Shown here one piece after another: positions 55,827 through 64,000 of a stretch of DNA of 64,000 nucleotides. How positions within the stretch are numbered: the first letter of the stretch is position 1; the number at the start of each line of letters is the position of its first letter. The DNA is from Marinovum algicola (GTDB lineage Bacteria > Pseudomonadota > Alphaproteobacteria > Rhodobacterales > Rhodobacteraceae): positions 62,001 to 126,000 of the forward strand of contig NZ_FNYY01000007.1 in assembly GCF_900109145.1 (NCBI RefSeq), written 5' to 3'. Both the position numbers and the translations under genes were made by a program. Under the pieces are notes generated by a model. That model did no database searches. It saw only the letters and a list, made by a program, of their open reading frames with translations, and was not told the origin of the DNA.

Positions 55827-56199
55827 ATGTCACTTGGACGCATGTGCGGATTGGTGCTCTGGGCCAACTCAGACGACCAGAAAGCGGTAGTCTGGTGTGA
55901 AGATCAGGGCGATCTGGCCTTTTACGTCGAGCCGAAAGACACGGCGATGTCGGGCGTGGCGCTGGATGCCGGCGATCTGATCGAATTCGAACTGAGAGAA
56001 GACCGCCAGTTCCGCCGGGTGACCAACCCGACGCTTCTGGTGCAGGACCCACGCGCCGGAGCTGGTGGCCAAGCTGGGCCGCTGCGCCAATTCCGGCGGT
56101 GTCGCGCCCTCCGGGGCGGATACAAACAGCAATGTCGTGCCCTTCCGCCGGGCGCGTGACTGGGCCAATTCGATAGCTACCACTCACGTCACGGCCTGA
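55827..56199 (+). pseudogene. cold-shock-like small gene with a +1 frameshift
   Basis: The frame from ATG 55827 (preceded by AAGG) reads MSLGRMCGLVLWANSDD, then KAVVWCEDQGDLAFYVEPKD and ALDAGDLIEFELREDRQFRR, resembling a divergent cold-shock/OB-type fold. It then runs out of phase into Arg/Gly-rich sequence and ends at 56159. In the next frame a natural-looking tail begins at the same place: APELVAKLGRCANS, VVPFRRARDWANS, TTHVTA, stop at 56197-56199. Removing one C from the CCC run at 56048-56050 joins the two as ...VQDHAPELVAKLG.... The restored product would be about 123 residues. Function unknown. It could be a real decay, a read error, or a rare programmed shift. Confidence 0.7.
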
Positions 56200-56237
56200 G
56201 AGAGGTCTCGCCGCTCTGTGGGGGCGCGGCAGACCTG

Positions 56238-56275
56238 AAAACGCCGCCGACGGCTCTGGGCCGCGGCGGCGTTTT
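56238..56275. terminator. bidirectional intrinsic terminator
   Basis: AAAACGCCGCCG (56238-56249) pairs with CGGCGGCGTTTT (56264-56275). A T-run follows on the plus strand, and an A-run precedes the stem for the minus strand. It lies between the frameshifted gene and the end of ilvN (minus), so serves both. Confidence 0.85.
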
Positions 56276-56313
56276 TTATTGCGAGCGGCGCAACGCCAGG
56301 CGCCGGGCGGGGA

Positions 56314-56877
56314 TCAGTGCGATCCCCGGCTGATCGCCGCGACGCCGGTGCGCGCCACTTCGACAAGGCCCAGCGGCCGCATCAGATCGGCAAACGCGTC
56401 GATCTTGTCGGGCGCGCCGGTGATCTGAAAGACAAAGCTTTCCAGCGTCGAATCAACCACATGCGCGCGGAACACATCCGCCAGCCGCAGCGCCTCGACC
56501 CGGTCGTCGCCCTTGCCGGCGACCTTGATCAACGCCAGCTCGCGTTCGACGGAGGGGCCTTCGACGGTCAGGTCATGCACTTCGTGCACCGGCACGATGC
56601 GGCCGAGCTGCGCCTTGATCTGTTCGATCACCTGCGGTGTACCGGTGGTGACCACGGTGATGCGGCTGAGGTGGCCGGTATGGTCGACCTCGGCCACGGT
56701 GAGGCTCTCGATATTGTAGCCCCGGCCCGAGAACAGCCCGATCACCCGCGCCAGAACCCCGGGTTCGTTGTCGACGATGACCGCCAGGGTATGGCTTTCC
56801 TGCACGTCCGAGAAATTCGGCCGCAGGTTATAAGCGGAGTGTTTGGACGAGCCTTTTTTGATCTTTAGCGCAGACAT
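56314..56877 (-). CDS. ilvN: acetolactate synthase small (regulatory) subunit
   Basis: A 187-residue ACT-domain protein. NFSDVQESHTLAVIVDNEPGVLARVIGLFSGRGYNIESLTV is the N-terminal ACT domain with the valine-feedback site; a second small domain follows. It confers valine inhibition on the large subunit, encoded 100 bases upstream on the same strand. The terminator at 56238-56275 ends the operon. It may equally be called ilvH. Confidence 0.94.
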   Translation of the reverse strand: MSALKIKKGSSKHSAYNLRPNFSDVQESHTLAVIVDNEPGVLARVIGLFSGRGYNIESLTVAEVDHTGHLSRITVVTTGTPQVIEQIKAQLGRIVPVHEVHDLTVEGPSVERELALIKVAGKGDDRVEALRLADVFRAHVVDSTLESFVFQITGAPDKIDAFADLMRPLGLVEVARTGVAAISRGSH

Positions 56878-56977
56878 GATCTCTTCTTCTGTTTGAAAAT
56901 ACCGCGAGGGGTCGACTTTGACCCGCCATTGGTCCGAGGGCCAATGTCGACAGACAGAGCCCCCAGACAGCGCATCG

Positions 56978-58732
56978 TCACACCATCACCGCGCCCTTGG
57001 CGCCGATGGCATCCTTGGTCGAGGCCGCGCCCAGCAGCATCTTGTTGTGCGGCTCGCCCGACGGGATCATCGGGAAGCAGTTCTCGTGCTTCTCGACCAG
57101 ACAGTCGAAGATCACCGGCCCGTCATATTCGATCATTTCCATGATCGCATCGTCGAGTTCGCCGGGGTCCTTGGCCAGGATGCCCTTGGCGCCGAAGGCT
57201 TCGGCCAGCTTGACGAAATCGGGCAGCGCCTCGCTCCAGGAATGCGAATAGCGTTCGCCGTGCAGCAGCTCCTGCCACTGGCGGACCATGCCGAGACGCT
57301 CGTTGTTGAGGATGAACTGCTTGACCGGCAGGTTGAACTGCACCGCGGTGCCCATCTCCTGCATGTTCATCAGCCACGAGGCCTCGCCGGCGACATTGAT
57401 CACCAGCGATTTCGGATGCGCCACCTGCACCCCGACCGAGGCCGGGAAGCCATAGCCCATGGTGCCGAGCCCGCCGGAGGTCATCCAGCGGTTGGGATCC
57501 TCGAAGCCCAGGTATTGTGCCGCCCACATCTGGTGCTGGCCGACCTCGGTACAGATATAGCGGTCGTGCCCCTTGGTCAGCGCCTCGAGCCGTTCGAGCG
57601 CGTATTGCGGTTTGATGCCGGGGCCGTCGTTCTTGTAGCTCAGGCAGTTGACGCGCTTCCAGTCGTCGATCTGAGCCCACCACTTTTGCAGCCCCTCGCG
57701 GTTGACCTTGCGGCCGCGCGCCTTCCAGACCTTGAGCACATCCTCGAGCACATGGCCGACATCGCCGATGATCGGCATGTCGACGCGGATCACCTTGTTG
57801 ATCGAGCTGGGATCGATGTCGATATGCGCCTTGCGGCTGTGCGGGCTGAAGGCATCGAGCCGGCCGGTGATCCGGTCGTCGAAGCGGGCGCCGATGTTGA
57901 TCATCAGGTCGCAGCCGTGCATCGCCAGGTTGGCCTCGTAAAGCCCGTGCATCCCCAGCATGCCCAGCCAGTGCTTGCCCGAGGCGGGATAGGCGCCAAG
58001 ACCCATCAGCGTCGAGGTGATCGGAATGCCGGTGGCCTCGACCAGCTCGCGCAGAAGCTGGCTGGCCGCCGCGCCCGAGTTGATCACGCCGCCGCCGGTG
58101 TAGAACACCGGGCGTTCGGCGTTCTCGATCGCCTCGACCAGCTCGGTGATCGTCTCCATGTCGCCCTTCACCCGCGGCTGGTAATGGCCAAGATCGGCCT
58201 TGGCCGGCGGGGTGTACTGGGCCGAGGCAAACTGCACGTCCTTGGGAATGTCGATCAGCACCGGGCCGGGGCGGCCCTGGCAGGCGACGTGGAACCCTTC
58301 GTGGATCAGCGACGCGAGGTCCTTGGTGTCCTTCACCAGCCAGTTCATCTTGGTGCAGGGCCGGGTGATGCCGACGGTATCGGCCTCCTGAAAGGCGTCC
58401 GAGCCGATCATGAATGTCGGCACCTGGCCCGACAGCACGACGATCGGGATCGAATCCATCAGCGCATCGGTCAGCCCGGTCACCGCGTTGGTGGCGCCGG
58501 GGCCGGAGGTCACCAGCGCCACGCCCGGCTTGCCGGTCGAGCGGGCATAGCCCTCGGCGGCATGCACCGCCGCCTGTTCGTGGCGCACCAGGATGTGGCG
58601 GATCTCGTTCTGCTGGAACAGCTCGTCATAGATCGGTAGCACAGCACCGCCGGGATAGCCGAATACCGTGTCCACACCCTGATCCTTCAGGGCCTGAACC
58701 ACCATCTTTGCTCCGGTCATCTGACGTGTCAT
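56978..58732 (-). CDS. ilvI: acetolactate synthase large (catalytic) subunit
   Basis: A 584-residue thiamine-diphosphate enzyme making acetolactate and acetohydroxybutyrate for branched-chain amino acids. [33 protein letters not shown] (catalytic Glu), the FAD-contact segments, and the ThDP block [20 protein letters not shown] followed by [14 protein letters not shown] are present; in the last, the usual Gly-Asp-(Gly/Ala) is Gly-Glu-Ala, a change from the canonical Mg2+-binding Asp. GGAGCAACAAG precedes the ATG. An attenuator and a leader peptide (58829-58876) precede it, so it is controlled by valine supply. Confidence 0.94.
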   Translation of the reverse strand: MTRQMTGAKMVVQALKDQGVDTVFGYPGGAVLPIYDELFQQNEIRHILVRHEQAAVHAAEGYARSTGKPGVALVTSGPGATNAVTGLTDALMDSIPIVVLSGQVPTFMIGSDAFQEADTVGITRPCTKMNWLVKDTKDLASLIHEGFHVACQGRPGPVLIDIPKDVQFASAQYTPPAKADLGHYQPRVKGDMETITELVEAIENAERPVFYTGGGVINSGAAASQLLRELVEATGIPITSTLMGLGAYPASGKHWLGMLGMHGLYEANLAMHGCDLMINIGARFDDRITGRLDAFSPHSRKAHIDIDPSSINKVIRVDMPIIGDVGHVLEDVLKVWKARGRKVNREGLQKWWAQIDDWKRVNCLSYKNDGPGIKPQYALERLEALTKGHDRYICTEVGQHQMWAAQYLGFEDPNRWMTSGGLGTMGYGFPASVGVQVAHPKSLVINVAGEASWLMNMQEMGTAVQFNLPVKQFILNNERLGMVRQWQELLHGERYSHSWSEALPDFVKLAEAFGAKGILAKDPGELDDAIMEMIEYDGPVIFDCLVEKHENCFPMIPSGEPHNKMLLGAASTKDAIGAKGAVMV

Positions 58733-58776
58733 CTTGTTGCTCCGTTCATGACGTCATCATTTTTTCTTCTGCGCAC

Positions 58777-58845
58777 AAAAAAGCCCCCGAAATTTCGGGG
58801 GCGCATGGGGTACCGTTCAGGGTGTCCGTTACCGGCCCATGCGCC
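58777..58845 (-). promoter_or_regulatory. transcription attenuator of ilvIH
   Basis: The terminator hairpin is GCCCCCGAAA (58783-58792) with TTTCGGGGGC (58793-58802), followed on the minus strand by six Ts (58782-58777). A competing pairing joins GGCGCATGGG of the minus-strand leader (58845-58836), inside the last leader codons, with CCCATGCGCC (58809-58800), which overlaps the terminator's 5' arm. A ribosome stalled on the leader Val codons leaves the first segment free and favours antitermination. Confidence 0.85.
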
Positions 58846-58876
58846 ACTTGCCTACTACGACGACTAGACGTGTCAT
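58829..58876 (-). CDS. ilv leader peptide, 15 aa
   Basis: A 15-residue open frame, MTRLVVVVGKWRMGR, with a GGAAGGA ribosome site upstream and a TAA stop at 58831-58829. It has four Val codons in a row (GTC GTC GTA GTA) after a Leu (CTA). Such runs are typical of ilv leader peptides, where lack of charged tRNA-Val (and tRNA-Leu) stalls the ribosome. Its last codons form half of the antiterminator. It is too short to be found by ordinary gene callers. It is 96 bases upstream of the ilvI ATG. Confidence 0.85.
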   Translation of the reverse strand: MTRLVVVVGKWRMGR

Positions 58877-59346
58877 TGAATGCGTCCTTCCTTGTGCGTG
58901 GGCGCGACACTAGGTGAGGGCGGCAGGAGGGTCAACCGCTGTTTGACGGGTTTTCTTTCCAAATATTGCCCCGCGAGCCGATCTGGCGACAGGAATGCAA
59001 AGTTTCCCGGAGTGGCGGCCCGGTCTGGAAAACGGTGCGCCGGTCGCGCCGCCGCTAGGGAATTTCCGCCGGCCGAACCTGTGAGCGTTACCGGTCATTT
59101 AACAAGATAAATATGTCTGAAATACAGGCACTTGCCTGCCGCAACGGCAGCTTTCCGGGGGTGGGGCGCGCTGCCTTCAAACCCCTTCGGATGCAAGTCG
59201 AAAAAATGTCCAATCCGGAAATTGTGGGTATTTCCACATGGCGACACAGCCGCTAACCTCCGCCTCGTTACCAACGATCCGCCATGCTGCGACCGGCGCA
59301 GGCCGCTGGCAGGAGCGTGGCAATCAAAAAACCATGGGAGGTATGA
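58877..59346. other. 470-base intergenic region between ilv leader and TRAP operon
   Basis: No gene is supported. It must hold the ilvIH promoter (minus) and the TRAP promoter (plus). TGTGG (59223-59227) and CCACA (59234-59238) form a small inverted repeat about 110 bases before the TRAP binder start. The stretch from about 59100 to 59240 is AT-richer than the rest, as usual for a promoter region. Confidence 0.5.
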
Positions 59347-60426
59347 ATGGATCGTCGTTCATTTCTGAAGAATTCCGCACTTGGCGGCACCGCGGCCGCG
59401 GCCACCACGCTGGCCGCCCCGGCTTATGCCCAAGGCAAGCGCACCCTGCGTCTGGTCACCTCGGTGCCCGAGGGCTTTGCCGTGTTTGACGACGCCGCGC
59501 AGTATTTCACCGACGCGGTCAACGCGATGTCGGAAAACATCACCATCCAGAAGAACCCGGCCGGCACCCTCGTGGGCGCCTTCGAGGTGTTCGACGCGGT
59601 GACCGCTGGTCAGGCCGATCTGTATCACTCGGCCGACTACTACTTCGGCGGCCAGCACCCGGGCTACTACTTCTTCACCGCCGTGCCCTTCGGCGGCACC
59701 GGCCAGGAACTGATGAACTGGTATCTGCACGACGGCGGCGCCGAGCTGCATGACGAGCTGGGCGAGATCTTCGGCCTGAAGTCCTTCCTCGCGGGCAACA
59801 CCGGGCTTCAGCCGGGCGGTTGGTTCAACAAGGAAATCAACTCGGCCGAAGACCTTCAGGGCCTCAAGTTCCGCATGCCGGGCCTCGGCGGCCGCGCGCT
59901 GGGCCTCACCGGCGCCTCGGTACAGAACGTGCCGGGCGGCGAGATCTATCAGGCCCTGTCCTCGGGCTCGATCGACGGTGCCGAGTGGATCGGTCCCTTC
60001 GCCGACGAACGCCTCGGCCTGCAAGAGGTCTGCGAATTCTACTACACCGCCGGTTTCCACGAGCCGGGCTCGGCGCTGTCCTGTGCCTTCAACCGCGACG
60101 TCTTCAACGAGCTGGACGCTGCCGATCAGAAGATCGTCGAGATCGCGGCGCAGGCCACCCACCACTGGTCGCTCGCCCAGAGCTATGCCAACAACGCGGC
60201 GGCGCTCGAGCGTCTGCAATCGGGCGGCACCAAGCTGATGACCTTCCCCGACGACGTCTGGGAAGCCTTCGGCAAGGGTTCGCAAGAGGCGCTCGACGAG
60301 CATATGGGCGACGAGCTCTATGCCCGCATCCGCGAAAGCTTCAACGCCTCGCTGAAGAAATCGTCGAAATGGACCTCGGTTTCCGACGACGCCTATCGCC
60401 AGCAGCGCGACCGCGTCCTGGGCTGA
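59347..60426 (+). CDS. TRAP transporter substrate-binding protein, TakP-like
   Basis: A 359-residue periplasmic DctP-type binder. The Tat-type signal MDRRSFLKNSALGGTAAAATT ends near AYAQG. FNKEINSAEDLQGLKFRMPGLGG is the conserved DctP core with the Arg that holds the substrate carboxylate, and SGSIDGAEWIGPFADERLGLQE is typical of the alpha-keto-acid (TakP) or lactate binders. GGGAGG precedes the ATG. It delivers a mono- or 2-oxo-carboxylate to the permease encoded next. A hairpin at 60454-60473 may keep its transcript more abundant than those of the permeases. Confidence 0.92.
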   Translation: MDRRSFLKNSALGGTAAAATTLAAPAYAQGKRTLRLVTSVPEGFAVFDDAAQYFTDAVNAMSENITIQKNPAGTLVGAFEVFDAVTAGQADLYHSADYYFGGQHPGYYFFTAVPFGGTGQELMNWYLHDGGAELHDELGEIFGLKSFLAGNTGLQPGGWFNKEINSAEDLQGLKFRMPGLGGRALGLTGASVQNVPGGEIYQALSSGSIDGAEWIGPFADERLGLQEVCEFYYTAGFHEPGSALSCAFNRDVFNELDAADQKIVEIAAQATHHWSLAQSYANNAAALERLQSGGTKLMTFPDDVWEAFGKGSQEALDEHMGDELYARIRESFNASLKKSSKWTSVSDDAYRQQRDRVLG

Positions 60427-60453
60427 TCGCTCCGACACTTCACTGAAAAAGGT

Positions 60454-60473
60454 CCCCGGCATCCGTGCCGGGG
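60454..60473 (+). terminator. partial terminator/processing hairpin between binder and permease genes
   Basis: CCCCGGCA (60454-60461) pairs with TGCCGGGG (60466-60473) around TCCG. Only CTTTG follows, so termination is probably incomplete. Such an intercistronic hairpin commonly gives an excess of the binder mRNA over the downstream permease genes. Confidence 0.5.
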
Positions 60474-60539
60474 GCTTTGCTGTACCGACGGCACGGGCCA
60501 GAGGCCCGGCCAGACACGGGGATATCGAAAGGGGGCACG

Positions 60540-61463
60540 ATGCTGGACGGTCTTGTTTGGGCGCTGCAAAACCTTGTGCTGGCGTTTTTCAATTTCGCCA
60601 ACGCGCTGATAAACTGGGACCAGTGGATGAGCTGGACCGGCGGGATGGAAACACCCGAGGACAAGCAGGCGCTGATGCGCTTCATCTACTACGGCGGGTC
60701 GACAGAATTTTTCTTTGTCGTCTTCACCCTGTTCCTCGTGATCTTCCTGGTCGGCCTCTGGAGCCGGAAGTTCCTCTGGGGCGTGGTGATCGGGCTCGAA
60801 GGATTTGCCAATGGCATCGGACGGTTCTTTGCCTGGGCCGGGATCCTGATGGTGATCCAGCAGATCCTGATCGTCTTCAACCAGCGGATTTTCGCGACGC
60901 CGGAAATTTCGCTGGGCTTCGGTTCTGTGCTGACCCGCGACATCAGCTGGTGGGCCGAGGAGCTCAAGCTCTATAACGCGATGATCGTGGCGCTCTGTGT
61001 CACTTACACCTTTGTCCAGGGCGGGCATGTGCGCGTCGACCTGATCTATTCCGCGATCTCGTTCCGCGCCAAACGACTGGTCGACATGGTGGGCTGCATG
61101 ATCTTCATGATCCCGGCGGCGGTGCTGACCTGGATGTACGGCTGGTACTTCCTGTGGCGGCATCTGGTGGTGCCCAAACCCTCGGCCTCGGACACGCTCG
61201 ACCGGCTGATCGCCAAGGCGCGCGCGCTGCGCTGGAACGTCGAGACCATCGGCTTTTCGCCGAACGGCTTCGACGCCTATTTCCTCTTTAAAGTCCTGCT
61301 CGTGGCCTATGCCGGGCTGGTCTTCATCCACGGTTGGGCGTTCTTCTACCGATCCTACCTGGAATGGCGCGAAGGACCTGAGAGCGAACACAAATACCTC
61401 GACCGGGACGTGCTTGGCAGCGACGAAGCCGAACTCGTTCACGCGATCGAAGAACATCACTAA
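60540..61463 (+). CDS. TRAP transporter small permease subunit (DctQ-type), enlarged
   Basis: A 307-residue inner-membrane protein encoded after the binder. The DctQ-like four-helix core is preserved, with helices around FFFVVFTLFLVIFLVGLW, AWAGILMVIQQILIVFNQRIF, MIVALCVTYTFVQGGHVRVDLIY and DMVGCMIFMIPAAVLTWMYGWY; GHVRVDLIYS is the DctQ signature (xHVRVDLxxxxL). The usual length is about 160-200 residues, so it has an added N-terminal part and an inserted segment near residues 215-250. The ATG at 60540 follows AAAGGGGG. It ends 12 bases before the large permease gene. Confidence 0.9.
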   Translation: MLDGLVWALQNLVLAFFNFANALINWDQWMSWTGGMETPEDKQALMRFIYYGGSTEFFFVVFTLFLVIFLVGLWSRKFLWGVVIGLEGFANGIGRFFAWAGILMVIQQILIVFNQRIFATPEISLGFGSVLTRDISWWAEELKLYNAMIVALCVTYTFVQGGHVRVDLIYSAISFRAKRLVDMVGCMIFMIPAAVLTWMYGWYFLWRHLVVPKPSASDTLDRLIAKARALRWNVETIGFSPNGFDAYFLFKVLLVAYAGLVFIHGWAFFYRSYLEWREGPESEHKYLDRDVLGSDEAELVHAIEEHH

Positions 61464-61475
61464 GGGGCAGGGTAC

Positions 61476-63830
61476 ATGCTATTCGGACTTGATGGCGTCG
61501 AGATCGGCCTGATCATCGTCTTCCTCTGCCTCTTCGGGGGCATTCTTTCCGGCTTTCCGGTGGCCTTTGCCATCGGCGGCGCCGGCATCATCTCATTCGG
61601 CATCATTGCCGCGCTCGACAGCGCCGGGCTGCTGCTGCACCAGGCGATCGACACCGGATCGGCGATGTATGCCGATCTGGTGGCGCAGGGGGTGCGGCCA
61701 GAGTCGATATCGACCTTCCGATACCCGGATCTGCCCAGATACAGCGAACCGGTGTTTCCGCGCGGCTGGGAAGTGGCGCTCGACCGCAACATCTCTTTCG
61801 TGGTCAACCGGATGAACGAACGCGTTCTGGCCGGCCAGTCGATCGAGACGCTGCTGGCGGTGGCGATGTTCGTGCTGATGGGCATCACGCTGGAGCGGTC
61901 GCGGATCGCCAATGACCTGTTGACCACCATGGCGCGGGTCTTCGGCCCGCTGCCCGGCGGCCTCGCCGTCTCGGTGGTTGTGGTGGGGGCCTTCCTGGCT
62001 GCCTCGACCGGGATCGTCGGTGCCACCGTGGTGACCATGGGTCTGCTGTCCCTGCCCACCATGCTGCGTGCCGGCTATTCGCCACAGCTCGCCACCGGCG
62101 TGATTGCCGCCTCGGGCACGCTGGGGCAGATCATTCCGCCGTCGATCGTCATCGTCCTTCTGGGCACGCTGGCGGGCGATCTCTATTCCGCCGCGCAGGA
62201 AGAGCGCGCCACCCTGGCGGGCTGTACCGATGCGCTGACCTTCCTGGGCGAACCGGCGGTGGTCTCGGTCGGTACGCTGTTCCAGGCGGCGCTGCTGCCG
62301 GGCATCCTTCTGGCCGGGCTCTATGGGCTTTATGCCTTCGGCTACGCGCTGGTGAACCCCTCCAAGGCCCCGGCGGTTGAACTGGGCGATGGCGGCTCCG
62401 AGCCGGTGACCCGGGGCGAGGCAATGACCTGGTTCCTCGGTGTGCCGACTCTGCTGATCGTCGGCATGCTCGCGCTGGGGCAGGTCGGCGTGATCGGTTC
62501 GCAGGATGTGACCGTCGACACCTATTCCGACGCGGGTGAAACCGCCAGCCTGCGCACCAACGTAGGCGAGCAGTGCCGCGCGTCGATGATCGATCTGCAC
62601 GGCCAGGCTGCCTGGGACCGGGCGGTCGCCGAACAGCAGGCGATCAACGAGGCGGGCGGTGTCGAACAGGCGCGCGCGCTGAGCGAAGAGGAACGCGACG
62701 CCCTGCGTGACGCCAAGATCGCCAACAGCCCGGTGATCGGCACCGGCGTGGCGGTGGGCTTCTTGCTGCTGGCGCTGGCGCTCAGCGTGGCGCGGGGGGT
62801 GTCGCCCACCGCCGAGCCGCTGCCGCTGATTGTCGGCGCGGCAGGGGTGGTGTTGGCACTGCTGTTCGACGCGCTCTTCATCTCGCCGCTGGCCAGCGCG
62901 GGCGTGACCTTCCTGATCCTGTTGGTGCCTCTGGCGCTGACGCTCTGGGGCGTACGCTACGCGACCGGTATCCTGTCGCAGAACGAGCTTCTGCGCGTGG
63001 TCTTCCCGCCGCTGGTGCTGATCGTCGCCGTACTCGGCTCGATCCTCGGCGGCATCACCAACCCGACGCCGGCGGCCGCGCTTGGTGCGGGCGGGGCGAT
63101 CATGCTGGCGGCCTATCGCAAGCTGGCGGACGAGAACCGGTCGGGCAGGCTGATCATCTGGACCACCTTCGCGGTGGTGATCATGATCCTCGTCGGCATC
63201 AACTTCGATCTGCGGGTCGGGCTGGCCGACGTGGCGCTGGAAAGCTGGATCGCCTATGTCGTGGCGCAGGCGGCCTATCTGTTTGCCATCTTCGGGCTGT
63301 TCTATGCGCTCTGGGTGCTCTTTGCCGGCGGGGTGCTGACCCCGGTGGTGCGCGAGACGGCCAAGGTGACCTCGATGGTCTTTACCATCCTGATCGGCTC
63401 GCAGCTCTTGAACCTCGTGGTGATCAGCTTCGGCGGCGAGCATTACATCCAGACCTTCCTTCAGAGCTTCGACAACGAGTTCAAAGTCTTCCTGATCGTG
63501 ATGCTGGTGCTCTTCGTGCTGGGCTTCGTGCTCGACTTCCTCGAGATCATCTACATCGTGATCCCGATCGTCGGGCCGGTGATCTATGGCGGCACCTTCG
63601 ATCCGAAATGGGTGACGATCATGATCGCGGTCAACCTTCAGACCTCCTTCCTGACGCCGCCCTTCGGCTTTGCGCTGTTCTATCTGCGCGGCGTGGCGCC
63701 CAAGGAGGTGACCACAGGGCACATCTATCAGGGCGTGTTGCCCTTCGTGCTGATCCAGGTGGTGGGGATCGCGATCCTGTGGTTCTTCCCGGCGATCGTG
63801 ACCATCGTGCCGGATCTGATCCCGAACTAG
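61476..63830 (+). CDS. TRAP transporter large permease subunit (DctM-type), enlarged
   Basis: A 784-residue inner-membrane protein forming the ion-coupled transport channel of the TRAP system. DctM motifs: GGILSGFPVAFAIGGAG at the start, GAFLAASTGIVGATVVTMGLLSLPTML, SGTLGQIIPPSIVIVLLG, NPTPAAALGAGGAI and the terminal TSFLTPPFGFALFYLRGVAP. It is far longer than the usual 430-450 residues: a hydrophilic insertion lies at about 52-105 and another, with extra helices, at about 340-500. It starts 12 bases after the small permease gene, preceded by AAGGGGCAGGG. A strong terminator follows. Confidence 0.92.
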   Translation: MLFGLDGVEIGLIIVFLCLFGGILSGFPVAFAIGGAGIISFGIIAALDSAGLLLHQAIDTGSAMYADLVAQGVRPESISTFRYPDLPRYSEPVFPRGWEVALDRNISFVVNRMNERVLAGQSIETLLAVAMFVLMGITLERSRIANDLLTTMARVFGPLPGGLAVSVVVVGAFLAASTGIVGATVVTMGLLSLPTMLRAGYSPQLATGVIAASGTLGQIIPPSIVIVLLGTLAGDLYSAAQEERATLAGCTDALTFLGEPAVVSVGTLFQAALLPGILLAGLYGLYAFGYALVNPSKAPAVELGDGGSEPVTRGEAMTWFLGVPTLLIVGMLALGQVGVIGSQDVTVDTYSDAGETASLRTNVGEQCRASMIDLHGQAAWDRAVAEQQAINEAGGVEQARALSEEERDALRDAKIANSPVIGTGVAVGFLLLALALSVARGVSPTAEPLPLIVGAAGVVLALLFDALFISPLASAGVTFLILLVPLALTLWGVRYATGILSQNELLRVVFPPLVLIVAVLGSILGGITNPTPAAALGAGGAIMLAAYRKLADENRSGRLIIWTTFAVVIMILVGINFDLRVGLADVALESWIAYVVAQAAYLFAIFGLFYALWVLFAGGVLTPVVRETAKVTSMVFTILIGSQLLNLVVISFGGEHYIQTFLQSFDNEFKVFLIVMLVLFVLGFVLDFLEIIYIVIPIVGPVIYGGTFDPKWVTIMIAVNLQTSFLTPPFGFALFYLRGVAPKEVTTGHIYQGVLPFVLIQVVGIAILWFFPAIVTIVPDLIPN

Positions 63831-63851
63831 GGTCGTTTCAAGGAAATCGGA

Positions 63852-63880
63852 AAGGCCGGGCTCAGCGCCCGGCCTTTTTT
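63852..63880 (+). terminator. intrinsic terminator of the TRAP operon
   Basis: AAGGCCGGGC (63852-63861) pairs with GCCCGGCCTT (63867-63876) around a five-base loop, followed by TTTTTT. It lies 22 bases after the large-permease stop. The remaining 120 bases of the window show no gene. Confidence 0.9.
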
Positions 63881-64000
63881 GTTGCGGGTGGGGCAGGGTG
63901 ATGGGTTGGAAACCCGTCCCAAGGGGGGCGATTTGCCCTCCGGCCGCGCGGTGTTCCGAAAGGGAGGTGCGCCGCACCGTGGCCCGGCGATGGAACCGAG

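Noticed and set aside
55711-56187. 158-codon open frame on the minus strand over the frameshifted small gene
   Set aside because: Arg/Pro/Ala-rich without structure. The plus-strand frames carry the protein-like sequence and the ribosome site.
61593-63977. 794-codon open frame on the minus strand opposite the TRAP large permease gene
   Set aside because: His/Gln/Arg-rich shadow of a membrane-protein gene; no start context and no motif.

Overview
The window reads as chromosome of an alphaproteobacterium of the Rhodobacteraceae (roseobacter/Rhodobacter group). The basis is GC-rich coding throughout, an SOS box of the alphaproteobacterial form (GTTC-N7-GTTC) in front of lexA, the gene order trpG-trpD-(ung)-trpC-moaC-moeA next to lexA, Entner-Doudoroff/glycolysis genes carrying a LacI-type palindrome, and TTT and TRAP solute uptake systems. 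No rRNA, tRNA, CRISPR array, insertion sequence or prophage was recognised. Most of the window is housekeeping and transport; the one clearly foreign-looking gene is at 9641-11119.

Layout. 1-8247: start of a GntR regulator, then a minus-strand tripartite tricarboxylate transporter operon (periplasmic binder, fused TctA-TctB permease, PrpF-like isomerase, two related small proteins, a D-2-hydroxyacid dehydrogenase), facing a TctD/TctE-type two-component system. 8300-23415: central carbon metabolism (class I aldolase, pgk, zwf-pgl-pgi, eno) interspersed with an AT-richer orphan gene encoding a probable PD-(D/E)XK nuclease, a tandem cyclophilin pair, a DUF3179 protein, a radical SAM protein, a small lipoprotein and a GNAT acetyltransferase. 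23588-30689: two EamA-family transporters, a Fur/Mur regulator, and a methylated-amine cluster (dimethylglycine/sarcosine dehydrogenase-like enzyme, non-pyrrolysine MttB homologue, TetR regulator). 30693-42278: a two-subunit molybdenum hydroxylase, a lytic transglycosylase, a degenerate receiver protein, a glutathionyl-hydroquinone reductase-like GST, a MalY/PatB lyase, queA, an MFS transporter, a DUF924 protein and lpd. 42447-54764: gltA, gltX, comEC, lexA, the trp/ung/moa operon and the divergent YibQ-like polysaccharide deacetylase. 54768-58876: an XRE regulator, a frameshifted cold-shock-like small gene, and ilvIH preceded by an attenuator with a Val-rich leader peptide. 59347-63830: a TRAP transporter with unusually long permease subunits.

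How it fits together. The TctDE kinase/regulator pair probably senses the solute taken up by the TctCAB system; an 11-bp-spaced direct repeat in the divergent promoter region is a candidate binding site. A perfect GTTAGCGCTAAC palindrome in front of zwf and eno, with weaker versions in front of the aldolase and pgk genes, suggests a shared LacI-family regulator of the CceR type. ilvIH appears to be controlled by classical ribosome-mediated attenuation: four consecutive Val codons, mutually exclusive hairpins and a T-run are all visible.

The points most worth following up are the orphan nuclease-like gene, the ilv attenuator, the LacI-type regulon, the paired small proteins of the TTT operon, the repairable frameshift at about 56048, and the receiver protein that has lost its phosphorylation site.
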